The notes: generated by a model not told the origin, from the sequence alone. A stretch of DNA of 32,749 bases from Isosphaeraceae bacterium (GCA_031291845.1 JARLIH010000371.1:1-32749); one strand, 5' to 3'. Positions 1-10,793 are shown, counted from the first letter of the stretch. Program-made: numbers and translations.

Positions 1-208
1 GCCGGTCTCGTCCAAGGTTCGGCTCTTCAAATGCTTCCTCGACGCCGCCGTCAGCGAGCAGATCTCGCGGATGATCGCGATGCGGGGGGCAACCGAGAAC
101 GCCGACGACATGATCAAGTCGCTGACGCGGCTGTACAACCGCGCCCGACAGGCACAAATTACCCGCGAGCTCGCCGAGTTGATCGGCGGAGCCGCGGCAC
201 TCGAGTGA
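1..208 (+). CDS. atpG: ATP synthase F1 gamma subunit, 3' end (partial)
   Basis: This is the last 68 codons of the gamma subunit, read in the frame that starts at base 2 and ends with TGA at 206-208. The 5' part lies outside the window. The translation includes SRMIAMRGATENADDMI and LYNRARQAQITRELAEL, which match the C-terminal helix of F1 gamma (ARM-AM--AT-NA--MI, then NR-RQA-IT-E--E). That helix is the rotating shaft inside the alpha3beta3 ring. atpD and atpC follow on the same strand in the usual gamma-beta-epsilon order, which supports the call. The 154-bp gap to atpD is long for an atp operon and holds a large inverted repeat. Confidence 0.93.
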   Translation, partial: PVSSKVRLFKCFLDAAVSEQISRMIAMRGATENADDMIKSLTRLYNRARQAQITRELAELIGGAAALE

Positions 209-222
209 CGAACCAAGAGATT

Positions 223-320
223 CACCACAAAGGCACGAAGACACAAAGAAAAAACAATAAATGAGGGTTTGAAGAGCATTGTTCTCCTTCTTCCCTTTGT
301 GTCTTTGTGCCTTTGTGGTG
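223..320. repeat. Long inverted repeat between atpG and atpD
   Basis: Two 26-base arms (223-248 and 295-320) are reverse complements with a single G/A mismatch, separated by a 46-base A/T-richer loop. The left arm starts CACCACAAAGGCACGAAG and the right arm ends CTTTGTGCCTTTGTGGTG. The composition (CAAAG repeats) is unlike the surrounding GC-rich DNA. It resembles dispersed, non-coding MITE/REP-like repeats found in several bacterial phyla. It lies inside the atp operon and ends 42 bp before the atpD start, so the mRNA should contain a strong hairpin at this junction. Confidence 0.85.
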
Positions 321-359
321 AGCGCTTTCCCCGCTTTCACCCCCAGTTGCAAGGGATGA

Positions 360-1799
<1,440 letters not shown>

Positions 1800-1848
1800 G
1801 CCACCCCGAACCTCGTAGCGACCACCGATTTCAGGAGTGAAGACCGCG

Positions 1849-2292
1849 ATGGCCAGTCACGACACGGGCGACGGCGGGGCGGCCGGCAAAAAGGCCGGTG
1901 AGCCGATCAAGTGCGTGGTCGTCACGCCCGAAAGGACCCTGTTCGACGAGCTCGTCGAGTTCGTCGCCCTGCCCCTCTACGACGGCGAGCTCGGCGTCTT
2001 GCCCGGCCGTGCCCCGTTGATCGGGAGGCTCGGCTTCGGCGAGCTCCGCACGCAGGTCCATGGCGCGACCAAGCGCTACTTCGTCGACGGCGGTTTCGCC
2101 CAGGTGCGCGACGATGTCGTGACCGTCCTCACGAACCGCGCTGTGCCCTCCGGTCAGATCGACACGGCCGCCGCCGCCAAGGAGCTGGAAATCGCCCAGA
2201 GCCGACGCGCGACGTCCGATTACGAGGTCGCCGAGAAGAACAAGGCCGTTGCTCGTGCTCGGGCGCAGATCCACATCGGGGCGGCGCGTTAG
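1849..2292 (+). CDS. atpC: ATP synthase F1 epsilon subunit
   Basis: Epsilon subunit of F1, 147 aa. It has the N-terminal beta-sandwich sequence (CVVVTPERTLFDELVEFVALPLYDGELGVLPGRAPLIGRLGFGELR) that contacts gamma and the c-ring. A C-terminal helical hairpin follows, rich in A, E, K and R (about residues 103-147). The predicted start is ATG at 1849, preceded by AGGAG at 1833-1837. An in-frame GTG at 1837 overlaps that Shine-Dalgarno sequence and is therefore unlikely. It begins 49 bp after atpD and is the last gene of the operon; a strong GC hairpin follows 30 bp after the stop. Its role is coupling and regulation of rotary catalysis. Confidence 0.95.
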   Translation: MASHDTGDGGAAGKKAGEPIKCVVVTPERTLFDELVEFVALPLYDGELGVLPGRAPLIGRLGFGELRTQVHGATKRYFVDGGFAQVRDDVVTVLTNRAVPSGQIDTAAAAKELEIAQSRRATSDYEVAEKNKAVARARAQIHIGAAR

Positions 2293-2321
2293 AGTGGTTT
2301 TCCCACGACTGGCACACCTTC

Positions 2322-2349
2322 GGGTGGCTGGGCTCGGCCCCAGCCACCC
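2322..2349. terminator. GC-rich hairpin after atpC, possible operon end
   Basis: Perfect 11-bp stem GGGTGGCTGGG / CCCAGCCACCC with a 6-base loop, starting 30 bp after the atpC stop. No T-run follows, so intrinsic termination is uncertain; it could act as an mRNA 3'-end stabiliser. A degenerate relative sharing GGCTCGGCCCCAGCC occurs near 24286-24300, so this is also a dispersed repeat. Confidence 0.5.
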
Positions 2350-2407
2350 ATGCTAGACGCTTGTGCGCAACCCATCCCAAAACGCTCTAGGGTTTGTGAA
2401 GGTCGAA

Positions 2408-2426
2408 GTGCGGCGGCTTGCCGCAC
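2408..2426. repeat. Palindrome GTGCGGC-GGCTT-GCCGCAC
   Basis: A 7-bp perfect stem with loop GGCTT. A related unit with the same core GGCTTGCCG sits inside the hairpin at 18622-18657, which suggests a dispersed palindromic repeat family. Confidence 0.55.
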
Positions 2427-2663
2427 CCGGCGGAGCGCGAACTTGGGCGAGCGGCTTAACGGGGTCAAGACGATTCGAGCAGAACGGCCCGAGACGCCGA
2501 CGGTTCGCAGTAGTCCGCCGGCCGGGAGCGCTCGAGTGTTTTTGGGGTCATCGGCGCTGCGGATGCCGGACGACACATAGAGGTTAGCAGGGCGGCCACC
2601 TCGCCGGCGTGTCGGGGTGCGGTCCGAAAGTCCTGTTGCCGATGGTCGGACTGGTAACGCACA

Positions 2664-4103
2664 ATGGCCGCAAGCACTCCAACCTCGGCCCGGGACCCTG
2701 TGTTGCGCACCCTTCGTCTTGGATCAACGGGCGGCCCCCCGCCCCTATCCGCTTCCGGAACAACGCACCTGGAGGGAGCTGCCCGGTCTCCCTGGGCCGC
2801 GTATTTCGAATCGCACGGCTACGATCCGGGGAAATCCGCGCGGTGGGCCGTGGGTCTCTTCGGCATCGCGATGATCGCCTTCTCGGTCGCGCCGATCGTC
2901 AACCACCTGCGCGGGCTCCAGAACAAGGACTATAACCTGTGGTACGCGACCGGGCAGCTCGCCCTGCACGGGGGGTTGATCTATCCGACGGACCACCGAC
3001 CGTTTCCGTTCATGTACCCGCCGGGGTGCGCTGCGCTTTTGGCGATCGCAGGGCTCGTGGGCGAGTTGCCGTTCATCGTGCTCCTTCTCGTGGCGAACTC
3101 GGCGGCGTGGGCCGGCTGCATCTTGCTGTCGGTCTACCTGGCGACGGGGCGGGTGTGGGGTCAGCACCCGCTGCTGTATGTGGGACCGACACTCGTCGTG
3201 ATCCCGTTCGTTCACGACATGTACCTGCTCGGCCAGCCTGCGCTCGGGCTTCTGCTCTGCCTGCTGGGAGCGTTCGCCTGCCTGCGAACGGGCCGCCCGT
3301 GGACAGCCGGGGGCCTCGTCGCGCTCGCGGCCGCGATCAAGGCGTACCCGATCCTGGCGCTTGGCCTGCTGGTCTATCGCCGGCAGTGGAAGGCCACAAT
3401 CGCCACCGTCCTCGCGCTGGTGCTGCTGCTCCTCGTGCTCCCGATGCCCTTCCGGGGCGTCCACCAGTCCTGGGCCGACCTGTCGACCTGGACGCGCGGA
3501 ATGGTCTTGAAGTACGACAAGGACACGATTGCCCAGCGCCCTGAGCGCAGCTACAGCTTCAAGAACCAATCGCTGATCGCCCTGGCCAACCGGCTCCTCC
3601 GCGCGGTCCCTGCGAACGGCGAGGCGAAAGACGGCTGGCGCGTGAACGTCGCCGACCTCGACTTCCGGGCGACGAACGCCGCGATCGTGGGGGTGTCGCT
3701 CGCCCTCTGCGCGTTCTACCTGGCCGTAATGCCTCGCTACAACCTGCGCACGGAGCGGACCGATGCGATTGAGGCCGGCATGCTCTTGCTCCTGATCCAG
3801 GCGTTCAACCCCCTCTCGTTCGACTATTCGTTTGTCTGGCTGATCTATCCGCTCACCCTTGCCGTCGCGCTCATTCGTGAGGCCCCCGCGCCTTCGCGGC
3901 AGCATTCCGCGCTGATCGGCGGGCTCGCAATGGCGATCCTCGTCTTTGGTCTGTCCCTCCCCTTCCGGCGGGTCGCGCAGGCGTACGGCAACTTGCTGAT
4001 CGCCGACCTCGTGCTCCTCGTCCTCCTGGGATGGCAACTGTACTTGGCAGGGCGAACCCTCCCGAGGCAAGGAGCCAAGCCGTCCTTGGATCATTCGCTT
4101 TGA
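2664..4103 (+). CDS. GT87-type (DUF2029) membrane glycosyltransferase
   Basis: A polytopic membrane protein of 479 aa with about ten hydrophobic segments. It carries sequence typical of the GT87/DUF2029 family: KDYNLWYATGQLALHGG at about residues 88-104, then PFPFMYPPG at 114-121, and later AAIKAYPILALGLLVYRRQW. Known members (for example mycobacterial PimE) are polyprenyl-phosphate-mannose-dependent mannosyltransferases acting on the outer face of the membrane; substrate here is unknown. The first 45 residues are Pro/Ser/Thr-rich and precede the first helix, so the true start could lie further downstream. The ATG at 2664 has no strong Shine-Dalgarno sequence. It stands alone: the atp operon ends 371 bp upstream and a hairpin follows at 4157. 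Confidence 0.75.
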   Translation: MAASTPTSARDPVLRTLRLGSTGGPPPLSASGTTHLEGAARSPWAAYFESHGYDPGKSARWAVGLFGIAMIAFSVAPIVNHLRGLQNKDYNLWYATGQLALHGGLIYPTDHRPFPFMYPPGCAALLAIAGLVGELPFIVLLLVANSAAWAGCILLSVYLATGRVWGQHPLLYVGPTLVVIPFVHDMYLLGQPALGLLLCLLGAFACLRTGRPWTAGGLVALAAAIKAYPILALGLLVYRRQWKATIATVLALVLLLLVLPMPFRGVHQSWADLSTWTRGMVLKYDKDTIAQRPERSYSFKNQSLIALANRLLRAVPANGEAKDGWRVNVADLDFRATNAAIVGVSLALCAFYLAVMPRYNLRTERTDAIEAGMLLLLIQAFNPLSFDYSFVWLIYPLTLAVALIREAPAPSRQHSALIGGLAMAILVFGLSLPFRRVAQAYGNLLIADLVLLVLLGWQLYLAGRTLPRQGAKPSLDHSL

Positions 4104-4156
4104 GCGGCGAACCTTCGTCAGGCTTCCTGCGTATTTAATGACCTAGACTTTCCGAA

Positions 4157-4180
4157 GGACCGGACCGCGAGGGCCGGTCC
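4157..4180 (+). terminator. Hairpin with GNRA tetraloop after the GT87 gene
   Basis: A 10-bp stem GGACCGGACC / GGGCCGGTCC with one A-G mismatch, closed by a GCGA (GNRA) tetraloop, 54 bp after the GT87 stop. It is followed by GTATTCTC rather than a clean T-run. It probably marks the transcript end. Confidence 0.5.
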
Positions 4181-4210
4181 GTATTCTCGGTCCGCCAATC
4201 GAGAGGTCCC

Positions 4211-4402
4211 ATGTTGCTTCTCGCCCCGCCCCGGCCCTCCTCCTCGAACCCCGCCCCTGAGCAGGCCCCCAAGGCGACGACACGCCCCGAGCCTCAGACC
4301 ACGGTCCCGCAGGACGCGAAAACAGCCGTCTGCTTGAACGCGCTCGACGTGGCGGGCGAGGCCCGCAAGAAACTCGCGCGACGGGGCTACGACTGGTCAT
4401 AG
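4211..4402 (+). CDS. Small hypothetical protein (63 aa)
   Basis: A 63-residue ORF of unrecognised function. The N-terminal half is Pro/Thr/Gln-rich and low complexity (about residues 5-35). The C-terminal half looks more like a folded segment (CLNALDVAGEARKKLARRGY). The ATG at 4211 is preceded by GAGAGG at 4201-4206 with a short 4-base spacer, which favours translation. It is followed 18 bp later by a palindrome that also lies at the end of the converging metallophosphoesterase gene. It could be a real small gene or a chance ORF in GC-rich DNA; the Shine-Dalgarno sequence is the main support. Confidence 0.4.
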   Translation: MLLLAPPRPSSSNPAPEQAPKATTRPEPQTTVPQDAKTAVCLNALDVAGEARKKLARRGYDWS

Positions 4403-4419
4403 CTCGCAGGAACACTCTC

Positions 4420-4444
4420 GTAGGGTGGGCAATGCCCACCCTAC
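4420..4444. repeat. TAGGG-type palindrome, GGTGGG inner stem
   Basis: Perfect palindrome around a central A at 4432: GTAGGGTGGGCA / TGCCCACCCTAC, 12-bp arms. It sits between the small ORF at 4211-4402 and the converging metallophosphoesterase stop at 4475, so it could act as a bidirectional terminator. It belongs to the dispersed set also seen at 15360, 20113, 20151, 29821 and the GGCCGG variants. Confidence 0.8.
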
Positions 4445-4474
4445 AATTGTCCAAAGCCCTTTTCGGTCGGTGGA

Positions 4475-5377
4475 CTATCCCTGGGCTAGGAAGGCTCCCG
4501 CCGCCGGGAAGAAACTTGGGTCCTGGTAGATCGGACGCGCGTCCCACTCCGTTCCCAGCCACGCGTGATGGACCACACTGACGTCCTGGTTGTGCAGGGT
4601 GATCTCCAGAAACCCGGGTGGCCGGAGGCCCGTCGGGTCACGCAGCAGCGGCGCTCCGGCGTTGAGGCTGAGCTGGTTCGGCAAGGCCTCGGGCACGTAG
4701 GCCCAGGCGGCGTGCACGTGCCCGGAGCAGAACAGGTGCGGGCCGACTTCGGCCAGCAGCACGCGCAATTCCGCCGCGTTCTTCATTCTCTTGTGCGCCA
4801 GTTCCTGCGCGTAGACCGGCGGCGCGGCAACCGGGTAATGGCAAGCCACGATCAACCTCCGAGGCCGCCGTGCCCCGTCGGCAAGCATCTCCCCTGCGCG
4901 CGCCAATTGCTCGGCCGGCAGACGGCCCGTCGCGGACAGGTGCGAGCGGGTCGCGTCCAGACCCAGGATGGCGGTCTCGGCGCCGAGCGGCCGGAGCCAG
5001 GGGTAAGTGGTGCTCTGCGCGAACTCGCCGAACCAACGCTCAAACTGATGGTGCCGGACCGAACCGGCCGTGTAGCGGTCGTGGTTCCCCGGCACGACGG
5101 TGACTCGCCCGCGGTCGACGAGCAAGCCATCCAGCGCAACGCGGGCCATCCGAAACTCTTCGGGCAACGCGGTGGTCGTCAGATCGCCCGTGATCAGGAT
5201 GTGATCCGCATCGAGCCCTTGCACGCGTTCGACCACGGCGAGGAGCCGCTCCAGGCGGAACTTGCGTGCACGACGCAGCACGAGCTCCGCCATGCCAAAC
5301 GCCCGCTTGTTGAGGAGGTGGAGCGGGTTGAAGGCATAGCGCCAGACGTGGATGTCAGAGAGGTGAACGATCCGCAC
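4475..5377 (-). CDS. Calcineurin-like metallophosphoesterase
   Basis: A 300-aa cytoplasmic enzyme with the complete dinuclear-metal phosphoesterase motif set: D8-x-H10 (LSDIH), GD at 64-65 (ITGDLT), GNHD at 97-100, H180 (ACHYP), and GHVH at 219-222. The family hydrolyses phosphomonoesters or phosphodiesters; the substrate cannot be told from sequence. I chose a GTG start at 5377 rather than the in-frame ATG at 5434. GGAGGG lies at 5385-5390 exactly 7 bases before the GTG, the resulting MRIVHLSDIH is the usual family N terminus, and the ATG would overlap the upstream CPBP gene. It is 35 bp downstream of the CPBP protease gene and is likely co-transcribed with it. Confidence 0.9.
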   Translation of the reverse strand: MRIVHLSDIHVWRYAFNPLHLLNKRAFGMAELVLRRARKFRLERLLAVVERVQGLDADHILITGDLTTTALPEEFRMARVALDGLLVDRGRVTVVPGNHDRYTAGSVRHHQFERWFGEFAQSTTYPWLRPLGAETAILGLDATRSHLSATGRLPAEQLARAGEMLADGARRPRRLIVACHYPVAAPPVYAQELAHKRMKNAAELRVLLAEVGPHLFCSGHVHAAWAYVPEALPNQLSLNAGAPLLRDPTGLRPPGFLEITLHNQDVSVVHHAWLGTEWDARPIYQDPSFFPAAGAFLAQG

Positions 5378-5384
5378 GCGCTGT

Positions 5385-5390
5385 CCCTCC
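5385..5390 (-). promoter_or_regulatory. Shine-Dalgarno GGAGGG deciding the GTG start
   Basis: On the minus strand, GGAGGG ends 7 bases before the GTG at 5377-5375. No comparable site precedes the upstream ATG at 5434, so the shorter metallophosphoesterase is preferred. Confidence 0.8.
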
Positions 5391-5412
5391 GGGGCCCTTG
5401 CGGGCGGCCCTG

Positions 5413-6249
5413 TCAGAGGTGCCAGCCCAGCCACCCGACGAGCATATCGTAAGCAGTGTGCGTGCCAACGGCGATTCCAAACCCACGCGCCATGAACACC
5501 CAGGCGAAATAGACCCCCGCCAGCCAGCGGAAGATGAAGGCGAACCAGGTAAACGCCTCACCGGGCGTCCCGGCGTGGTGGGCCAGTGAGAACAGCAGGG
5601 CCGAGACGGTCATCGCCGCCGTGCTCGCCAGGACCGCGGGTGTTTGGAGCACTCGCAAGAGGGCGAAAAGGAGAGGGATCAGGATGAGCCGGAACAGCGC
5701 TTCTTCGTACACCCCCGCCCCGACGAACCCGATGAGCCGCGCAGAGACGGGTGAAAGCGCCAGCACGTGCCCCCGCGAATGCTCGAGGGCCGAGAAACCG
5801 ACGTCCACCAGCCGGCTCAGGCCCACGAGGGCAACTCCGAGCACCAGGCTTTCGAGCACCATGCCGACCGGCGTCGAGAGCGGAAACCGCCAGTCCTGCC
5901 GCTGAACAACCTGCCACGCGACCAAAACCAAGACGAGACTCAATGGCAAGAACCACTGGTCGGTCACGCCCAGGCGCGCGAGGACGTGTCGCATCCACCC
6001 GTCCGCCCCCGTCCTGAGCGCCTCGGCCGAGCTGCCGCCGAGCCATAACACCCCGAGCTCGTAGATGAGCAAGAGCGGTCCCACGAACGCCAGGCACGGA
6101 ATCGGCCTGCGCGTGGCGGACCAGTAGGACTGGCGTTCGGTGGCCGCCTTCGCCGTCTCGCCCCAAAAGCGCGTGTCGTAGCCGTACCGCCGGCGCGGCG
6201 GGCTCGTTCGACTCAATCGAGGGGTCGCCTTGGTACGCACATCAATCAT
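5413..6249 (-). CDS. CPBP-family intramembrane metalloprotease
   Basis: A 278-aa membrane protein with about seven or eight hydrophobic segments. It has the three CPBP (Abi/Rce1-like) motifs: EExxxR as EEALFR at 182-187, FxxxH as F220-SLA-H224, and HxxxD/N as H264-TAY-D268. Rce1 relatives cleave prenylated proteins in eukaryotes; bacterial members are linked to bacteriocin immunity, maturation or membrane stress, and the target here is unknown. The ATG at 6249 lacks a strong Shine-Dalgarno sequence. It is divergent from the cytochrome/oxidase operon across 363 bp, and its downstream partner is the metallophosphoesterase. Confidence 0.85.
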   Translation of the reverse strand: MIDVRTKATPRLSRTSPPRRRYGYDTRFWGETAKAATERQSYWSATRRPIPCLAFVGPLLLIYELGVLWLGGSSAEALRTGADGWMRHVLARLGVTDQWFLPLSLVLVLVAWQVVQRQDWRFPLSTPVGMVLESLVLGVALVGLSRLVDVGFSALEHSRGHVLALSPVSARLIGFVGAGVYEEALFRLILIPLLFALLRVLQTPAVLASTAAMTVSALLFSLAHHAGTPGEAFTWFAFIFRWLAGVYFAWVFMARGFGIAVGTHTAYDMLVGWLGWHL

Positions 6250-6310
6250 CTGTCGGCATCGCCCTCGCTCGAACTGAAGTCGCAGACGGGGATTGCGGGA
6301 CTGTTAGTTA

Positions 6311-6327
6311 TTGCAGAAATTCTGTAA
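6311..6327. promoter_or_regulatory. Candidate operator, 17-base dyad
   Basis: TTGCAGAAATTCTGTAA is a near-perfect dyad (TTnCAGAA-A-TTCTGnAA) in an AT-rich island of the divergent region upstream of the oxidase operon. Size and symmetry fit a dimeric helix-turn-helix repressor. No regulator gene is adjacent. Confidence 0.45.
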
Positions 6328-6413
6328 AGACCGAAATCAACGAAATAACGGGGACCCTTGTGAGGCGATTTCGAGGCCGCTAGGATGTTGGCCGAGGTGG
6401 GGTTGCCATTGCC

Positions 6414-6442
6414 TTGACGGCGACGGGGCCCGGTCCCACAAT
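6414..6442 (+). promoter_or_regulatory. Candidate sigma70-like promoter of the oxidase operon
   Basis: TTGACG at 6414-6419 and CACAAT at 6437-6442 are separated by exactly 17 bases (5/6 and 4/6 matches to consensus). Transcription would start near 6449, about 165 bases before the cytochrome c start codon. Confidence 0.4.
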
Positions 6443-6597
6443 ATGCATTCCCCCTCCGTAGATTGCCGCTCAGCCGCTGGGGACACGAGCATTGACGGGT
6501 GCTCGGCCGGGTCCAGATCGGGCTATGTCTCCGGCTGGCCGTGCGACCAAGGCGCGAAGGTCCGTCTCAGGGCCGGCCGAATCGGTATTGCCCGCGT

Positions 6598-6605
6598 GGG
6601 GAGGA
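6598..6605 (+). promoter_or_regulatory. Shine-Dalgarno GGGGAGGA deciding the GTG start
   Basis: GGGGAGGA ends 7 bases before GTG at 6613. It selects a start that places a lipoprotein signal directly at the N terminus, instead of the longer ORF opening at 6499. Confidence 0.85.
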
Positions 6606-6612
6606 TAGACGC

Positions 6613-7905
6613 GTGACATCGCGGTTTCATTGGGCCTTGTTCATCAGCACCTTCACCCTCGCCGGTTGCGGCGGCCTGTTCGACCCGGGTCCGCTCAGCT
6701 ACGTCGAGAGCCCTCGGCTCAAGACCGAGCTCCAGGGGCGGGAAGCGATGCAGGAAAAGGTCCGCGGAGCGCTCGCCAGGCTCTTCGGCCCGAACCCCCG
6801 CGAGATCCACGTTCCCGCCGGCGCGGGGCTCCCCCTGGGGGGCGCGCGGCTGGCGAATTACCGGCACTTCGAAGACGGAACCGAGAAACCGCAGGCGATC
6901 GCGCGCATCGTCGACCCGAAACAACCGCCGGTCACGCAAGTGATGCGCGGAGGGTTCGCGCTATACCGCGAGCACTGTCTGCACTGCCACGGCGTGTCCG
7001 GTGCCGGCGACGGCCCGACGGCGCCGTTCCTTTACCCACGCCCTCGCGATTACCGGAAGGGCCTCTTCAAGTTCACGTCGACCAACACCGGCGCCAAGCC
7101 GACGCGGGATGACCTGGAAAAGACGCTCCGGTACGGGCTACACGGCACCTCGATGCCCGCGTTCGACGCGTCACTCTCGGATGGTGAGATCGCGCAGGTC
7201 GTCGATTACGTGATCTTCCTCAGCATGCGGGGCGAGGCGGAGCTGGCCTTGATCGATGAGGCGATGACGGCCGACGACAAGGATCCCGAGGCTCTCTCCG
7301 AGACGGTCGCGACCGAGGTCGCCGGCAACGTCTTTAACAAGTGGAAGGCCGCCGCGACGCTGGTGATGAACCCGCCGATCCCCAAGCCCCCTTCGACCCG
7401 CGAAAGCATCCTCCGCGGGCGGAACCTGTTCCTCGGCGGTACGGCCAAGAACAAAGTGGGGCAGCCGGTCAAGGGGGACTGCATCGACTGCCACGGCCCC
7501 CGGGCCGAGGGTGACGGGAACAGCTTCGTCCCCCAGAACGTCTTCAATACTGTGGTTTTCGGCGGCGACCCCAGCACCCGCAACGAACGGCTCCAAGCGT
7601 TCGACGAGAAGGTCCGGACCAAGTGGAAGGAGTCGCTCGACGACTGGGGCGAACCGCTCCGCCCGGCGAACCTGAACCGAGGGGTCTACAAGGGGGGCCG
7701 GCGGCCGATCGACCTCTATTGGCGGATTGCGAAGGGGATCAACGGTGCGAAGATGCCGGCGCACTACCCGGCGAACGATCCCGAAATGATCTGGGACTTG
7801 GTGAATTTCGTCCTGGCGCTTCCCCAGGAGCCAAAGCTCCTGGAGGACGCGGTCGTCCCCCCTGCCCCGACCGCGCCCGCCCCGAAGGTGGCCGCAACGA
7901 AGTGA
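6613..7905 (+). CDS. Di-haem c-type cytochrome lipoprotein
   Basis: A 430-aa exported cytochrome, the first gene of the oxidase operon. From the GTG at 6613 the N terminus is a hydrophobic signal ending in a lipobox (TLAGC near residue 20), so it should be lipid-anchored on the periplasmic side. Two cytochrome c domains follow: C122-LH-C125-H126 with a later GTSMPAF providing the axial Met, and C290-ID-C293-H294 with GAKMPAHYP as the second Met region. It probably carries electrons to CuA of the adjacent CoxB, replacing the cytochrome c domain fused to CoxB in true caa3 enzymes. The C terminus is Ala/Pro-rich. It resembles the cytochromes linked to alternative complex III, but no act genes are present here. 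Confidence 0.88.
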   Translation: MTSRFHWALFISTFTLAGCGGLFDPGPLSYVESPRLKTELQGREAMQEKVRGALARLFGPNPREIHVPAGAGLPLGGARLANYRHFEDGTEKPQAIARIVDPKQPPVTQVMRGGFALYREHCLHCHGVSGAGDGPTAPFLYPRPRDYRKGLFKFTSTNTGAKPTRDDLEKTLRYGLHGTSMPAFDASLSDGEIAQVVDYVIFLSMRGEAELALIDEAMTADDKDPEALSETVATEVAGNVFNKWKAAATLVMNPPIPKPPSTRESILRGRNLFLGGTAKNKVGQPVKGDCIDCHGPRAEGDGNSFVPQNVFNTVVFGGDPSTRNERLQAFDEKVRTKWKESLDDWGEPLRPANLNRGVYKGGRRPIDLYWRIAKGINGAKMPAHYPANDPEMIWDLVNFVLALPQEPKLLEDAVVPPAPTAPAPKVAATK

Positions 7906-7984
7906 GTGAACGTCGTGTGGCCCGACCGTGGGCGTTTCCCTTATGTTGGCGCGGCGGTCCGGTAGGCCGCCCTCGCTGTGAGCC

Positions 7985-8010
7985 GGAGCGACCGGGACGG
8001 TCGCCGCTAC
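7985..8010. repeat. Palindrome with core CCGGGACGGTCGCCGCT (copy 1)
   Basis: Stem GCGACC / GGTCGC with loop GGGAC between the cytochrome c and coxB genes. The 17-base string CCGGGACGGTCGCCGCT (7992-8008) recurs exactly at 19147-19163, so it is a dispersed repeat. Confidence 0.65.
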
Positions 8011-8044
8011 AACCCCGAGTCATACCGCTCTAGGGAGCGTTGCC

Positions 8045-8854
8045 GTGCGTTACTGGAGTGTCTTGTTCGCCCTGGCCGCGCTGTTCAGCATCGGGGCTTT
8101 CGTCTACTCGCCGTTCTCCCCCAACTGGTGGCTCCCCAACTCGGCCGATGAGCCCTACCACGTCGTCTCCAAGTTCGGTCGAGAGATCGACAGCCTTTTC
8201 CTGATTATCCTCTGGATTACCGGCATCGTCTTCATCGGCACCCAGATCGCACTCGTGTGGGTCTCGTATCGCTATGTCGACCGCCCCGGGGCCGTCGCCA
8301 CGTACTTCCACGGCAGCCAGCGCCTCGAGGTGATCTGGACGATCATCCCGGCGGCCATTCTCGTCTTTATCGCCCTTTATCAGATGGGCACCTGGGCGAG
8401 CATCAAGTTCCGGAGTGCGGCCCCCAAGGTCCAGCCCGTCGCCGAGATCACCGCGCGGCAGTTCCAGTGGGTCATGCGCTACCCCGGGCCCGACGGAAGG
8501 CTGCATACCGCCGACGACGTCCACCTGGTGAACGACCTGCACTTCGTCAAGAACAAGCCGGCGCTCATCTACCTGAAGTCGTCGGACGTGCTGCACTCGT
8601 TCTTCCTGCCACAGTTGCGCATCAAGCAGGACGCCGTCCCCGGCCTGACGATCCCGGTCTGGTTCGACTCCGACCGCTCGGGCGCTTTCGAGTTGCTCTG
8701 CGCCGAGCTGTGCGGCTGGGGCCACTACAAGATGCGGAGCAATGTCACGGTCCATGAGAACCAAGCCGACTACGACGACTGGCTCCAGCGCAAGATTCGC
8801 GACCAGAACCAGAGCCAGCTCGCTTCGGCCGACGCCGCCCAGGGGGGGAAGTAA
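8045..8854 (+). CDS. coxB: Cytochrome c oxidase subunit II
   Basis: A 269-aa membrane protein with the CuA electron-entry site. Hydrophobic segments lie at about residues 3-20, 50-75 and 95-115, followed by a periplasmic cupredoxin domain. CuA ligands visible are H184 (SDVLHSFF), C219 and C223 (CAELC), H227 and M230 (GHYKM); the aromatic electron-transfer stretch is QFQWVMRYP. No cytochrome c domain is fused at the C terminus, consistent with a separate cytochrome c upstream. The GTG start at 8045 has AGGGAG at 8032-8037 with 7-base spacing. It ends 6 bp before coxA. Confidence 0.96.
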   Translation: MRYWSVLFALAALFSIGAFVYSPFSPNWWLPNSADEPYHVVSKFGREIDSLFLIILWITGIVFIGTQIALVWVSYRYVDRPGAVATYFHGSQRLEVIWTIIPAAILVFIALYQMGTWASIKFRSAAPKVQPVAEITARQFQWVMRYPGPDGRLHTADDVHLVNDLHFVKNKPALIYLKSSDVLHSFFLPQLRIKQDAVPGLTIPVWFDSDRSGAFELLCAELCGWGHYKMRSNVTVHENQADYDDWLQRKIRDQNQSQLASADAAQGGK

Positions 8855-8860
8855 TACGCC

Positions 8861-10714
<1,854 letters not shown>

Positions 10715-10722
10715 CCTTCCTT

Positions 10723-10748
10723 GCCCGTCCGCAGCAACGCGGACGGGC
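10723..10748 (+). terminator. Intra-operon hairpin between coxA and ctaA
   Basis: Perfect 10-bp stem GCCCGTCCGC / GCGGACGGGC with loop AGCAAC, 8 bp after the coxA stop. No T-run follows. It could be a partial terminator, a processing site or an mRNA stabiliser that sets coxBA above the assembly genes. Confidence 0.55.
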
Positions 10749-10793
10749 ACATCTGGCTACCACCATGGATTCCTGTTTCACGCGCCCGTGCTC

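Larger units (their letters stand above)
2293..2663. other. 371-bp non-coding gap with two GC palindromes
   Basis: No convincing gene lies here; the short ORFs in this stretch have no family-like sequence and overlap one another. It contains the perfect 11-bp hairpin at 2322-2349 and the palindrome at 2408-2426, both described separately. I see no clear promoter for the downstream glycosyltransferase. Confidence 0.6.
6250..6612. other. 363-bp divergent regulatory region
   Basis: This non-coding gap lies between the divergent CPBP and oxidase operons. The first part (about 6301-6350) is unusually AT-rich for this DNA and contains a 17-base dyad at 6311-6327 plus the direct repeat CGAAAT at 6332-6337 and 6341-6346. 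A promoter-like pair lies at 6414-6442. Short ORFs here look spurious. Confidence 0.65.

Noticed and set aside
2745..4094. 449-residue minus-strand ORF inside the GT87 gene
   Set aside because: Arg/Glu/Gln-rich antisense shadow without domains; the plus strand carries clear family motifs.
6613..7905. Cytochrome c as part of an alternative complex III
   Set aside because: No actA-F neighbours are present, and the divergent neighbour is a CPBP protease. The gene is better placed as an oxidase electron donor.
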